Shown here in pieces: positions 1 through 5,496 of a stretch of 7,536 nucleotides of DNA. Below the pieces are notes generated by a model. It was not told the origin of the DNA. It ran no database searches and saw only the letters and a program-made list of their open reading frames with translations. Position numbers and translations under genes: made by a program. The DNA lies in contig SKLC01000394.1 in assembly GCA_007123425.1 (NCBI GenBank), positions 1 through 7,536 on the forward strand. The letters are read 5' to 3'. Every line of letters begins with the position of its first letter. Position 1 is the stretch's first letter. The stretch is from Nitriliruptoraceae bacterium. Lineage in GTDB: Bacteria; Actinomycetota; Nitriliruptoria; Nitriliruptorales; Nitriliruptoraceae.

Positions 1-1364
1 GCAAGACCACCACCGTGGTGCGCCTACTGGGGCTGTTGCAGGCCAAGCAACTGGAAACCGATCCCGAGCACCCGCTACGCATCCGCCTGGCCGCCCCCAC
101 CGGCAAGGCCGCCGCCCGCCTGCAGGACTCGCTGCGCGAGGGCCTGGCCACGCTCACCCTCGACGAGCGGGTGCGCGACGCCCTGGCCCGCACCCCGGCC
201 TTCACCCTCCACCGGCTGCTGGGCACGCGCCGCGACTCGGCCAGCCGGTTCCGCCACGACGCCGACCATCCGCTTCCCCACGACGTCGTGATCGTCGACG
301 AGGCCTCGATGGTCTCGCTGCCGCTGATGGCCAAGCTGGTCGACGCGGTGCGCGCCGACGCCCGGCTGGTGCTGCTCGGTGACCGCGACCAGCTCGCCTC
401 CGTGGAGGCGGGCGCGGCCTTCGGCGACATCTGCGGGCCCACCGGCAGCCGCCCGCGGCTGCGGCTGTCCTCCGCCGCGGTCGCCGAGCTGTCCCCGATC
501 GTGGGCACCGACGTGGGTCCGCACGTCGAGCCCGCCCCCACGTCCGGCGTCTGGGACGCGATCGTGCGCCTCGACCGCTTCCGCCGCTTCGGGACCCGCA
601 GCCCGCTGGCCACGGTCGCGGCCGCGATCCAGCGGGAGGACGACGAGCCTGGGCGGGCGCTGGCGCTCGTGCGCTCCGGCGAGGCCGACGACGGCGAGCA
701 GGGCGTGCGCCTGCTCGACCCGGCCGCCGACGTCACCGCACGGCGGACCTGCGAGACCGACGTCGCCGACGCCTACGCCCGCTACGCCGAGCTCGCGCTG
801 GACCCCGGGACCGACCCGACGGAGGTGCTCGCCGCGCTCGGCCGGCTGCGGGTGCTGTGCGCCCTGCGACGCGGACGGCAGGGCGCCCAGGCCTGGAACG
901 CGGCGATCGAGACCCGCCTGGCCCGCGAGGTCCCCGGCTTCCGCACCGACCAGCCCTGGTACGTGGGGCGGCCGGTCCTGGTGACCCAGAACGACTACGG
1001 GGTGCGGCTCTACAACGGCGACGTGGGCGTGATCCTGCGCGACCCCGACCACCGCGAGCGGCGGGTGGCCGCCTTCCCCGCCACCGACGGGTCGCTGCGG
1101 CTGCTCAGCCCCGCGCGGCTGCCGGCCTGCGAGACCACCTTCGCGATGACGATCCACAAGAGCCAGGGCTCGCAGTTCGAGCATGCCGTGGTCGTGCTGC
1201 CCGACACGGCCTCGCCGATCCTCACCCGCGAGCTCGTCTACACCGCCATCACGCGTGCCACGCGTCGCACGACCCTGCTCGCCCGCGAGGAGATCCTGGC
1301 CGAGGCCATCCGCCGCCCCATCCAGCGCGCCACGGGCCTCCAGCGCCGGCTCTGGGACCGCTGA
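1..1364 (+). CDS. recD: RecBCD exonuclease V alpha subunit (RecD helicase), 5'-truncated by the window edge
   Basis: RecD is the 5'-to-3' superfamily 1B motor of the RecBCD helicase-nuclease, which processes double-strand breaks for recombination and degrades linear foreign DNA. The reading frame is open from base 3, and its first residues, G(K)TTT, are the end of a Walker A motif, so the start and N-terminal domain lie outside the window. Visible motifs in order are VIVDEAS (Walker B, about bases 288-308), LLGDRDQLASVEAG (motif III, about 372-413), a long variable insert, VTQNDYGVRLYNGDVG (about 981-1028), TIHKSQGSQFE (motif V region, about 1149-1181) and VYTAITRATR (motif VI, about 1236-1265). 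GDRDQLASVEAG and the following GDIC are typical of the RecBCD subunit rather than the RecD2 type. The gene ends with TGA at 1362-1364. recB and recC, if linked, should lie upstream. The hydrolase downstream is probably not functionally related. The long minus-strand frame across this gene is a GC shadow. Confidence 0.93.
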   Translation, partial: KTTTVVRLLGLLQAKQLETDPEHPLRIRLAAPTGKAAARLQDSLREGLATLTLDERVRDALARTPAFTLHRLLGTRRDSASRFRHDADHPLPHDVVIVDEASMVSLPLMAKLVDAVRADARLVLLGDRDQLASVEAGAAFGDICGPTGSRPRLRLSSAAVAELSPIVGTDVGPHVEPAPTSGVWDAIVRLDRFRRFGTRSPLATVAAAIQREDDEPGRALALVRSGEADDGEQGVRLLDPAADVTARRTCETDVADAYARYAELALDPGTDPTEVLAALGRLRVLCALRRGRQGAQAWNAAIETRLAREVPGFRTDQPWYVGRPVLVTQNDYGVRLYNGDVGVILRDPDHRERRVAAFPATDGSLRLLSPARLPACETTFAMTIHKSQGSQFEHAVVVLPDTASPILTRELVYTAITRATRRTTLLAREEILAEAIRRPIQRATGLQRRLWDR

Positions 1365-1379
1365 GGTCGCCTGCGCGCC

Positions 1380-1385
1380 TAGCCT
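1380..1385 (+). promoter_or_regulatory. Possible -10 hexamer TAGCCT before the serine hydrolase
   Basis: TAGCCT fits the actinobacterial TANNNT -10 pattern and ends 29 bases before the ATG at 1415, in the short recD-hydrolase gap. No good -35 is seen. Similar hexamers occur 30-36 bases before two other starts in the window, which is the main support. It would allow the hydrolase to be transcribed separately from recD. Confidence 0.3.
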
Positions 1386-1414
1386 GCGCATCTCCCCTCC
1401 GGCCGGGAGCCGCC

Positions 1415-2767
1415 ATGACCACCGCACGCCGCGTGCTGCTCGGGGTGGTCGTCGTGCTCGGGCTGCTGCTCGCCGGCGCCGTCTGGTACCTGGGGCCGAT
1501 CGCGCCGATCGCCACCGGCTACGCGGCCAAGATCACCTGCTCCGGGCACGTGCTCTCGCAGCGCCCCGTCGACGACATGCAGGGCGATCTGCCGCCCAAC
1601 CCGCTGGTGCCGCTGCTGCGGGTCTCGGCCGACGAGTCCGGCCAGCAGGTCAGCGCCAGCCTGCTCGGGGCCTGGCGCTCCACCGCCCACGTCACCGAGG
1701 GGCTGGGCTGCACGCTGGCTGACGAGGACCCCGGCTTCACGCCGCCGGAGCCCGTCACCCTCGACGATCCCGGCGCCCCGTGGCCCGAGGGCGCCGCGCC
1801 GCTCGCCCCGCCCGAGGGCGTCGACGCCGACGCGCTCGATGCCGCGATCGCCCGCGCCTTCCTCGAGGACGACCCCGAGGGCCGCCGGCGCAACACCCGC
1901 GCCGTGGTCGTGGCCGCCGACGGCGAGCTGATCGCGGAGCGCTACGGCGACGGCTTCGGGCCCGAGACGCCGCTGCTGGGCTGGTCGATGGCCAAGAGCG
2001 TCGCCAACGGCATCGTGGGCCGGCTCGTCCACGCCGAGGTGCTGGCGCTCGACGACGACCGGCTCCGGCCCGAGTGGGACGACGAGCGCGCCGACATCAC
2101 CCTCGAGCACCTGCTGACCATGACCGACGGGCTGCGCTTCGAGGAGGTCTACGACCCCGACACCGACGCGACCCGGATGCTGTTCACCCCCGGGGAGACC
2201 GCCGCCTACGCCGCCGAGCAGCCGCTCACCGCCACCCCGGGCACCTCCTGGTCGTACTCGTCGGGCACCAGCAACCTGCTCTGCGACGTCGCCCACGAGG
2301 CCTCCGGCGCCGGCCCGGAGCTCGCTCGCGAGCTGATCTTCGCGCCGCTGGGGATGACCAGCGCCGTGATGGAGCCCGACGCCGGCGGGGGGCTGGTCTG
2401 CTCCTCCTTCATGTACGCCAGCGCCCGTGACTGGGCCCGCTTCGGCCAGTGGTTCCTGCAGGACGGGGTGTGGGACGGCGAGCGGCTGCTGCCCGAGGGC
2501 TGGGTGGAGGCCTCGACCACGCCCGTCGAGCCGGCCACCACCCCCTACGGGGCCCAGTGGTGGCTCAACGCCGGCCCGGACGGGCAGCTGCGGATGCCGA
2601 CCGTGCCCGCAGACGCCTTCTGGGCGTCGGGCAACGAGGGCCAGCAGGTCGTGGTGGTCCCCTCCGAGGAGCTCGTCGTGGTCCGCCTCGGGTTCAGCGG
2701 CGAGTTCGGCGGGATCGACTGGGGCCTGGAGGAGCTGCTCGCCGGCGTGATCGACGCGATCGACTGA
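1415..2767 (+). CDS. Membrane-anchored serine hydrolase, class C beta-lactamase / NylB-like fold
   Basis: This 450-residue protein belongs to the serine beta-lactamase-like hydrolases (Pfam Beta-lactamase), which include esterases, D-aminopeptidases and 6-aminohexanoate-dimer hydrolase. The ATG is preceded by GGGAG at 1405-1409, five bases away. Residues 5-26 form one hydrophobic N-terminal helix, read as a signal anchor with the enzyme outside the membrane. Residues about 40-105 form a small domain with C42 and C99, in the contexts KITCSG and GLGCTL. The catalytic domain runs from about 135 to 450. The nucleophile motif is S191-M-A-K194, the general-base motif begins at Y281 (YSSGTSN) and the third motif region is ASGNEGQ (404-410), followed by VVVVPSEELVVVRLG. 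C290 and C329 could pair in the oxidising exterior. The fold does not reveal the substrate, and true beta-lactam resistance is not implied. It converges on the DUF6285 gene. Confidence 0.85.
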   Translation: MTTARRVLLGVVVVLGLLLAGAVWYLGPIAPIATGYAAKITCSGHVLSQRPVDDMQGDLPPNPLVPLLRVSADESGQQVSASLLGAWRSTAHVTEGLGCTLADEDPGFTPPEPVTLDDPGAPWPEGAAPLAPPEGVDADALDAAIARAFLEDDPEGRRRNTRAVVVAADGELIAERYGDGFGPETPLLGWSMAKSVANGIVGRLVHAEVLALDDDRLRPEWDDERADITLEHLLTMTDGLRFEEVYDPDTDATRMLFTPGETAAYAAEQPLTATPGTSWSYSSGTSNLLCDVAHEASGAGPELARELIFAPLGMTSAVMEPDAGGGLVCSSFMYASARDWARFGQWFLQDGVWDGERLLPEGWVEASTTPVEPATTPYGAQWWLNAGPDGQLRMPTVPADAFWASGNEGQQVVVVPSEELVVVRLGFSGEFGGIDWGLEELLAGVIDAID

Positions 2768-2834
2768 GTGGGAGAGCGACCGGGGCACGAGGAGCCGCCC
2801 GCCGGGTCTCGCCGTGGCCGGTCAGCCCCCGGGG
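2768..2834. other. Convergent intergenic gap, no clear terminator
   Basis: This 67-base gap separates the hydrolase stop from the minus-strand DUF6285 stop. It is GC-rich. The only dyad I found is a six-base GACCGG/CCGGTC pair with a loop of roughly 30 bases, too weak to call a terminator. I see no open frame or repeat of note. Confidence 0.4.
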
Positions 2835-3185
2835 TCAGAGCTCGCGCGGCGATGCGATGCGCACCTTGTCGGTGGTCACCGCACGCAGGTGGGCCAGCAC
2901 CTCGTCGCGCCGGTGGTCGAGCGAGCCGTCCCGGATGCTGCCGGCGAGCTCGGCGTTGGCCGTCGTGAGGTCGCCCGGCGGGTCGGTGCCCAGCAGCTGC
3001 GCGAGTCCGTCGCGCTCGCGGGCGTTCGCGTCGGGACCGTGCGCGAGCTCGCGACGCACGATGTCGACGACGTTGCGCGCGACGCGGCCGTGGAATCCCA
3101 CCCGCCCCTCGAGGGGCAGCACGTCGTGCTCGAGGAACTCGCCGACGGCCTCGAGCAGCTCCTCGGCGGTGGGACGGTCCTGCAC
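2835..3185 (-). CDS. DUF6285 small protein, probable LvaB-like partner of the phosphotransferase
   Basis: This 116-residue protein has the look of DUF6285: an opening DRPTAEELLEAVGEFLEHDV (3-22), a central FHGRVARNVVDIVRREL (31-47) and a closing LRAVTTDKVRIASPREL (100-116). It is probably all-helical and has no signal peptide or membrane segment. The GTG at 3185-3183 was chosen because AAGGAG (3197-3192) lies six bases upstream; the in-frame GTG eight codons earlier lacks such a site. It follows the phosphotransferase on the same strand after 53 bases, so the two probably share a transcript. From memory, small proteins of this type sit beside APH-like kinases, and LvaB of the Pseudomonas putida levulinate pathway is a small protein required with kinase LvaA. 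That equivalence is inferred, not aligned. Biochemically it may be a kinase subunit, but no catalytic residues are evident. Confidence 0.8.
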   Translation of the reverse strand: MQDRPTAEELLEAVGEFLEHDVLPLEGRVGFHGRVARNVVDIVRRELAHGPDANARERDGLAQLLGTDPPGDLTTANAELAGSIRDGSLDHRRDEVLAHLRAVTTDKVRIASPREL

Positions 3186-3238
3186 GGATGGCTCCTTGGT
3201 GGTGGGCACGGCCCACGGGGCCGGGCCGCGCGGTCGCC

Positions 3239-4219
3239 TCAGTCGATCATCGCCAGCACCTGGTGCTCCACCTCGGCCACGCGCCGCCCGATCGCGGCGA
3301 GCTCCACCGAGCGGTGCTGGCCCTGCAGATGCGTGAAGGCCTGGATGATGCAGATCACGCCCCAGCGCACGTTGCCCAGGACCTCCCAGAACCGCACCGC
3401 CTCGGGGTCGACCTCGCGGCCCGACGTCTCGGCGTAGCCGGCGAGCAGGTCGTCGTAGTGCCCGAACCCGCCGACCGGATGGTCGAGCCGCCGGAAGCGC
3501 CACGACGGCGCGCACAGCCAGCCCAGATCCTCGAGCGGATCCCCGATGTGGGCGAGCTCCCAGTCGAGCACCGCGCGGATCCCGTCGGGGCCGACGACGA
3601 AGTTGCCGTTGCGGAAGTCGCCGTGGACGAGCGTGGCGCCCTCGAACGCCGGCAGGCGCTCCTCGGCCCAGCGCAGCGCCAGCTCGAGCACCGGGTGGGG
3701 CTCGCCGTAGGCGTCGAGCAGCTCCCGCTGCTGGTCGATCTGCGCCTGTGCGGGATGCGCGTGCCCGTCGACGCCGGGCAGCTCGCCCACCTCCTCGAGC
3801 GGGACCGTGTGGATGCGCCCGGCGATCCGGCCGGCCTGGCGGGCCATGGCCGCGCGGGCGTCGGCCAGCGACTCGTCGCGCAGGATCCGCTGGGGGATCG
3901 TCTCGCCCTCGACGTGGGACATGACGTAGCCGGCGCCCAGCCCGTCGTCCTCGTCCAGCACGAACCGCACCCGCGGCACGGGCACTTGGTGCCGGCCGGC
4001 CGCCTCGAGCAGCCGTGCCTCGGTGGTGGGCCCGAGCCAGGTGCCGCGGCGGTCGATGCGCAGGATCAGCGGCTCGGGTTGCCCGTCCCCGTCCACGAGG
4101 CGGAAGGACCAGGTCTCGTTGGACGCGCCCCCGGTCAGTCGCCGCAGCCCCTCGACGCGGCCGGCGACGTCGAGGTGGCGGCGCACCGCATCCGCCAGGG
4201 TCGCCTCGTCGACTGCCAC
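3239..4219 (-). CDS. APH-family phosphotransferase, ACAD10/11 kinase or LvaA type (putative 4-hydroxyacyl-CoA kinase)
   Basis: This 326-residue cytoplasmic kinase-fold protein has the aminoglycoside phosphotransferase (APH) signature. The nucleotide loop is LTGGASNETWSF (28-39), followed by LILRIDRRG (51-59), where an arginine (R54) follows the leucine as in ACAD10/11-like kinases. The catalytic loop is LVHGDFRNGNFVV (197-209) with D201 and N206, and the metal-binding motif is VLDWELAHIGDP (217-228) with D219. The family includes sugar, choline, antibiotic and acyl-CoA kinases. The LDWELAHIGDP segment and the DUF6285 neighbour point to the LvaA / ACAD11-kinase branch, which phosphorylates the 4-hydroxyl of 4-hydroxyacyl-CoAs, rather than to antibiotic resistance. 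The GTG at 4219-4217 was chosen for the AGGAGG (4229-4224) four bases upstream and because the family's N-terminus starts close to the glycine-rich loop. No acyl-CoA dehydrogenase is visible in the window. Substrate assignment is inferred. Confidence 0.85.
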   Translation of the reverse strand: MAVDEATLADAVRRHLDVAGRVEGLRRLTGGASNETWSFRLVDGDGQPEPLILRIDRRGTWLGPTTEARLLEAAGRHQVPVPRVRFVLDEDDGLGAGYVMSHVEGETIPQRILRDESLADARAAMARQAGRIAGRIHTVPLEEVGELPGVDGHAHPAQAQIDQQRELLDAYGEPHPVLELALRWAEERLPAFEGATLVHGDFRNGNFVVGPDGIRAVLDWELAHIGDPLEDLGWLCAPSWRFRRLDHPVGGFGHYDDLLAGYAETSGREVDPEAVRFWEVLGNVRWGVICIIQAFTHLQGQHRSVELAAIGRRVAEVEHQVLAMID

Positions 4220-4323
4220 CGTGCCTCCTCGTGCGGCGCGCCGGAGCCTGCCAGCCCCCGCCGCCGGCGACAAGCACGCCGTACCCTTCTGCGTGCCCGG
4301 CGCGCGAGAACGGGACGCCTGCC
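4220..4323. other. Divergent intergenic region between phosphotransferase and Smr genes
   Basis: This 104-base gap must hold the promoters of both divergent genes. It contains the phosphotransferase Shine-Dalgarno at 4224-4229, the Smr-side TACCCT hexamer and the weak GGGA (4312-4315) eight bases before the Smr ATG. No convincing -10/-35 pair was found for the minus-strand gene. Confidence 0.5.
4282..4287 (+). promoter_or_regulatory. Possible -10 hexamer TACCCT before smr
   Basis: TACCCT fits TANNNT and ends 36 bases before the Smr ATG. The region 17 bases upstream is C-rich and has no -35 match. The call rests on position and on resemblance to the hexamers before the hydrolase and the LLM gene. 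Confidence 0.3.
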
Positions 4324-4596
4324 ATGTCGACACGGAAGCTCACCCTCGACCTCCATCCGGTGTTCAACCGGGGCCGGGAGATCGACCAGGCCCTGGCCGA
4401 GGCGATGGACGAGGCGCAGGCCACCAAGGCCAAGCAGCTCGAGATCATCCACGGCAAGGGCAGCGGGCAGCTCAAGAAGCGGGTGCTGCGCTATCTCGAC
4501 CGCAAGGACGTCAAGGCCCGCTACCACCGCGTCGACAAGGACGCCGGCAACTCGGGCCACGTCATCGTCCACTTCCGCTGGTCGCGGGGGCAGTGA
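4324..4596 (+). CDS. Stand-alone Smr (small MutS-related) domain protein
   Basis: This 90-residue protein is one Smr domain. It has LDLHPVFNRG (8-17), with H11 in the DLHx motif; IIHGKGSGQLKKRVLRYL (41-58), with the H/GxGxG nucleic-acid loop; and a C-terminal GHVIVHFRW (78-86). Smr domains bind and in several cases nick DNA or RNA. They occur at the end of MutS2 or alone; the alone form with HPVFNRG and GSGQLKK is, from memory, common in actinobacteria. The ATG at 4324 starts right at the domain. The longer open frame upstream is rejected because it overlaps the phosphotransferase and its residues are low-complexity. GGGA at 4312-4315 is a weak ribosome site. The in-vivo role (mismatch repair, RNA cleavage or rescue of stalled ribosomes) cannot be told from sequence. 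It is divergent from the kinase and convergent with the USP gene. Confidence 0.88.
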   Translation: MSTRKLTLDLHPVFNRGREIDQALAEAMDEAQATKAKQLEIIHGKGSGQLKKRVLRYLDRKDVKARYHRVDKDAGNSGHVIVHFRWSRGQ

Positions 4597-4606
4597 CCCA
4601 CGCGGT

Positions 4607-4627
4607 GGCCCGGGCCGCGCCCGGGCC
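4607..4627. terminator. Strong GC hairpin between convergent smr and USP genes, likely bidirectional terminator
   Basis: Bases 4607-4615 (GGCCCGGGC) pair perfectly with 4619-4627 (GCCCGGGCC) around a three-base CGC loop. The hairpin lies 10 bases after the smr stop and 32 bases from the USP stop on the other strand. No T-run follows on either side, so by the classical definition it is a non-canonical terminator, a form common in GC-rich actinobacteria. Being symmetric, it could serve both transcripts. Confidence 0.6.
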
Positions 4628-4659
4628 GGCCGCCGCGGACGGGCTCGCGGGCGATCCGG

Positions 4660-5148
4660 TCAGTCCGCGGCCACCTGCTCGTCGCGCACGATCACGACGG
4701 GGCAGCTCGCCCGCTGCAGGCAGGCCAGGCTCACCGAGCCCAGCAGGAGCCGGATGCGGCCCATGCCGCGGGGTCCGAGCACCAGCATCTCCGCGTCCTT
4801 CGAGCGCTCGATGAGGACCTCGGCCGGCTGTCCCGGGATCACGTCGAGCGTGACCTGCTCCTGCTCGACCCCCAGCTCGTCGAGGACGGCGCGCATCGCC
4901 TGCACGCACTCGGCGCGTGCCGCGGCCGCCCACTGCTCGGCCTGCTCGCGCGTGCAGTAGCCCTTGTCCTGCGCGGTGAACACGTCGTCGGTGACCTGCA
5001 CGGCGGTCACGCGGACGCCGAGGCGGGGCGCGAGCCGCACGGCCCAGGCGAGCGCCTGTCGCGAGGCCTCGGAGCCGTCGACGCCCACCACGAGCTCGCG
5101 GGCGGGCGGGATCGGCGCGTCGGGTGCCTGCGGTGTCGGCTCGGTCAC
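4660..5148 (-). CDS. Universal stress protein (UspA family), ATP-loop type with a shortened loop
   Basis: This 162-residue cytoplasmic protein is a single USP domain. After a proline-rich N-terminus it has LVVGVDGSEASRQALAWA (19-36) with the nucleotide-contacting aspartate D24, then a middle helix rich in acidic residues, VIPGQPAEVLIERS (103-116), MLVLGPRGMG (121-130), LLLGSVS (134-140) and CPVVIVRD (149-156). The ATP-binding motif of the family is G-2x-G-9x-G(S/T); here G125-2x-G128-8x-G137-S138 is one residue short. The GTG start at 5148-5146 overlaps the TGA of the upstream small gene (GTGA), with AGGA (5159-5156) seven bases upstream, so it is probably translationally coupled. USPs of this type bind ATP and respond to starvation, hypoxia or redox stress; the specific signal is unknown. 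It converges on smr across the hairpin at 4607-4627. Confidence 0.9.
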   Translation of the reverse strand: MTEPTPQAPDAPIPPARELVVGVDGSEASRQALAWAVRLAPRLGVRVTAVQVTDDVFTAQDKGYCTREQAEQWAAAARAECVQAMRAVLDELGVEQEQVTLDVIPGQPAEVLIERSKDAEMLVLGPRGMGRIRLLLGSVSLACLQRASCPVVIVRDEQVAAD

Positions 5149-5360
5149 GTCCTCATCCTCGCTGGGTCGCGGTCGGCGTGTCGCGGGGGCGCGGTGCACC
5201 GGACCCTGGTGAGCTCTCCGTCGTCGTCGGTGGCCGCCCCGACGAGTCGGGGGCAGCCCACGCAGTCGAGCACCGTGGGTGGTCGATCGCGCTGGGGACA
5301 GTCGACCAGCCCGAAGGCGTCGAGGTCGTGGCCGTGCACGCGTGTCCGGTGGCGTCCCAT
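5145..5360 (-). CDS. Small four-cysteine (putative metal-binding) protein coupled to the USP
   Basis: This 71-residue protein matches no family I can name. It has four cysteines: C21 in VDCPQR, C33 and C36 in DCVGCP, and C55 in VRCTAP. The spacing C-11x-C-2x-C-18x-C resembles a small zinc or iron site. The tail is basic and polar, with no signal peptide or membrane segment. The ATG at 5360 has a strong AGGGAG (5373-5368) seven bases upstream. Its TGA (5147-5145) overlaps the USP GTG by four bases as GTGA, which is good evidence that it is a real gene translated with the USP. A longer reading upstream in the same frame is arginine-rich shadow of the LLM region and is not supported. I recall similar small CP...CxxCP proteins in other actinobacteria, but this is not verified. 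It may sense redox or metal state for the USP; that is inference only. Confidence 0.72.
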   Translation of the reverse strand: MGRHRTRVHGHDLDAFGLVDCPQRDRPPTVLDCVGCPRLVGAATDDDGELTRVRCTAPPRHADRDPARMRT

Positions 5361-5496
5361 CGCCGAGCTCCCTGGCTGCCGCCACCATGCCGGCTCGGGT
5401 CCCCGCCGTCCAGGGACCTCCGTCACCCGGGACCCGGGACCCCGCACGGCCGGAGGGCCCATGGCCCGCCCTCGCACGCCCACAACCACGAGCAGG
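5361..5496. other. Intergenic region with inverted GC repeats between the LLM gene and the four-cysteine gene
   Basis: The region holds the ribosome site AGGGAG of the small gene. It also has a seven-base dyad GGGTCCC (5397-5403) with GGGACCC (5429-5435), the latter almost repeated in tandem at 5436-5443. No TANNNT hexamer lies at a good distance from the 5360 ATG, so whether the two-gene unit has its own promoter or is read from the LLM gene is open. Confidence 0.35.
5455..5467 (-). terminator. Weak hairpin downstream of the LLM oxidoreductase gene
   Basis: GGGCC (5455-5459) and GGCCC (5463-5467) form a five-base all-GC stem with a three-base loop, 29 bases after the LLM stop codon. There is no T-run. 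In DNA this rich in G and C such a stem can arise by chance, so this is a tentative terminator. Confidence 0.25.

Noticed and set aside
1365..1414. Hairpin TGCGC/GCGCA after the recD stop as a terminator
   Set aside because: Only five base pairs with a nine-base loop, and it contains the likely -10 hexamer of the next gene; too weak to call.
75..1427. 450-residue minus-strand open frame across recD
   Set aside because: It is the antisense shadow of a GC-rich gene: rich in G, R, A and H with no domain, while recD on the other strand has every helicase motif.
1415..2767. True beta-lactamase conferring resistance
   Set aside because: SxxK and the Y-S-S motif occur across esterases and peptidases of this fold; the membrane anchor and the Cys domain fit a housekeeping envelope hydrolase better.
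1379..2788. 469-residue minus-strand open frame across the serine hydrolase
   Set aside because: Low-complexity shadow, opposite to a gene with clear catalytic motifs and a ribosome site.
3239..4219. Antibiotic-resistance aminoglycoside phosphotransferase
   Set aside because: The APH fold is shared by many kinases; the DUF6285 neighbour and LDWELAHIGDP context fit acyl-CoA kinases better, and no other resistance or mobile gene is near.
3188..4960. 590-residue plus-strand open frame covering the phosphotransferase, smr and USP
   Set aside because: It runs antisense to two genes and out of frame with smr, and its composition is arginine- and proline-rich without motifs.
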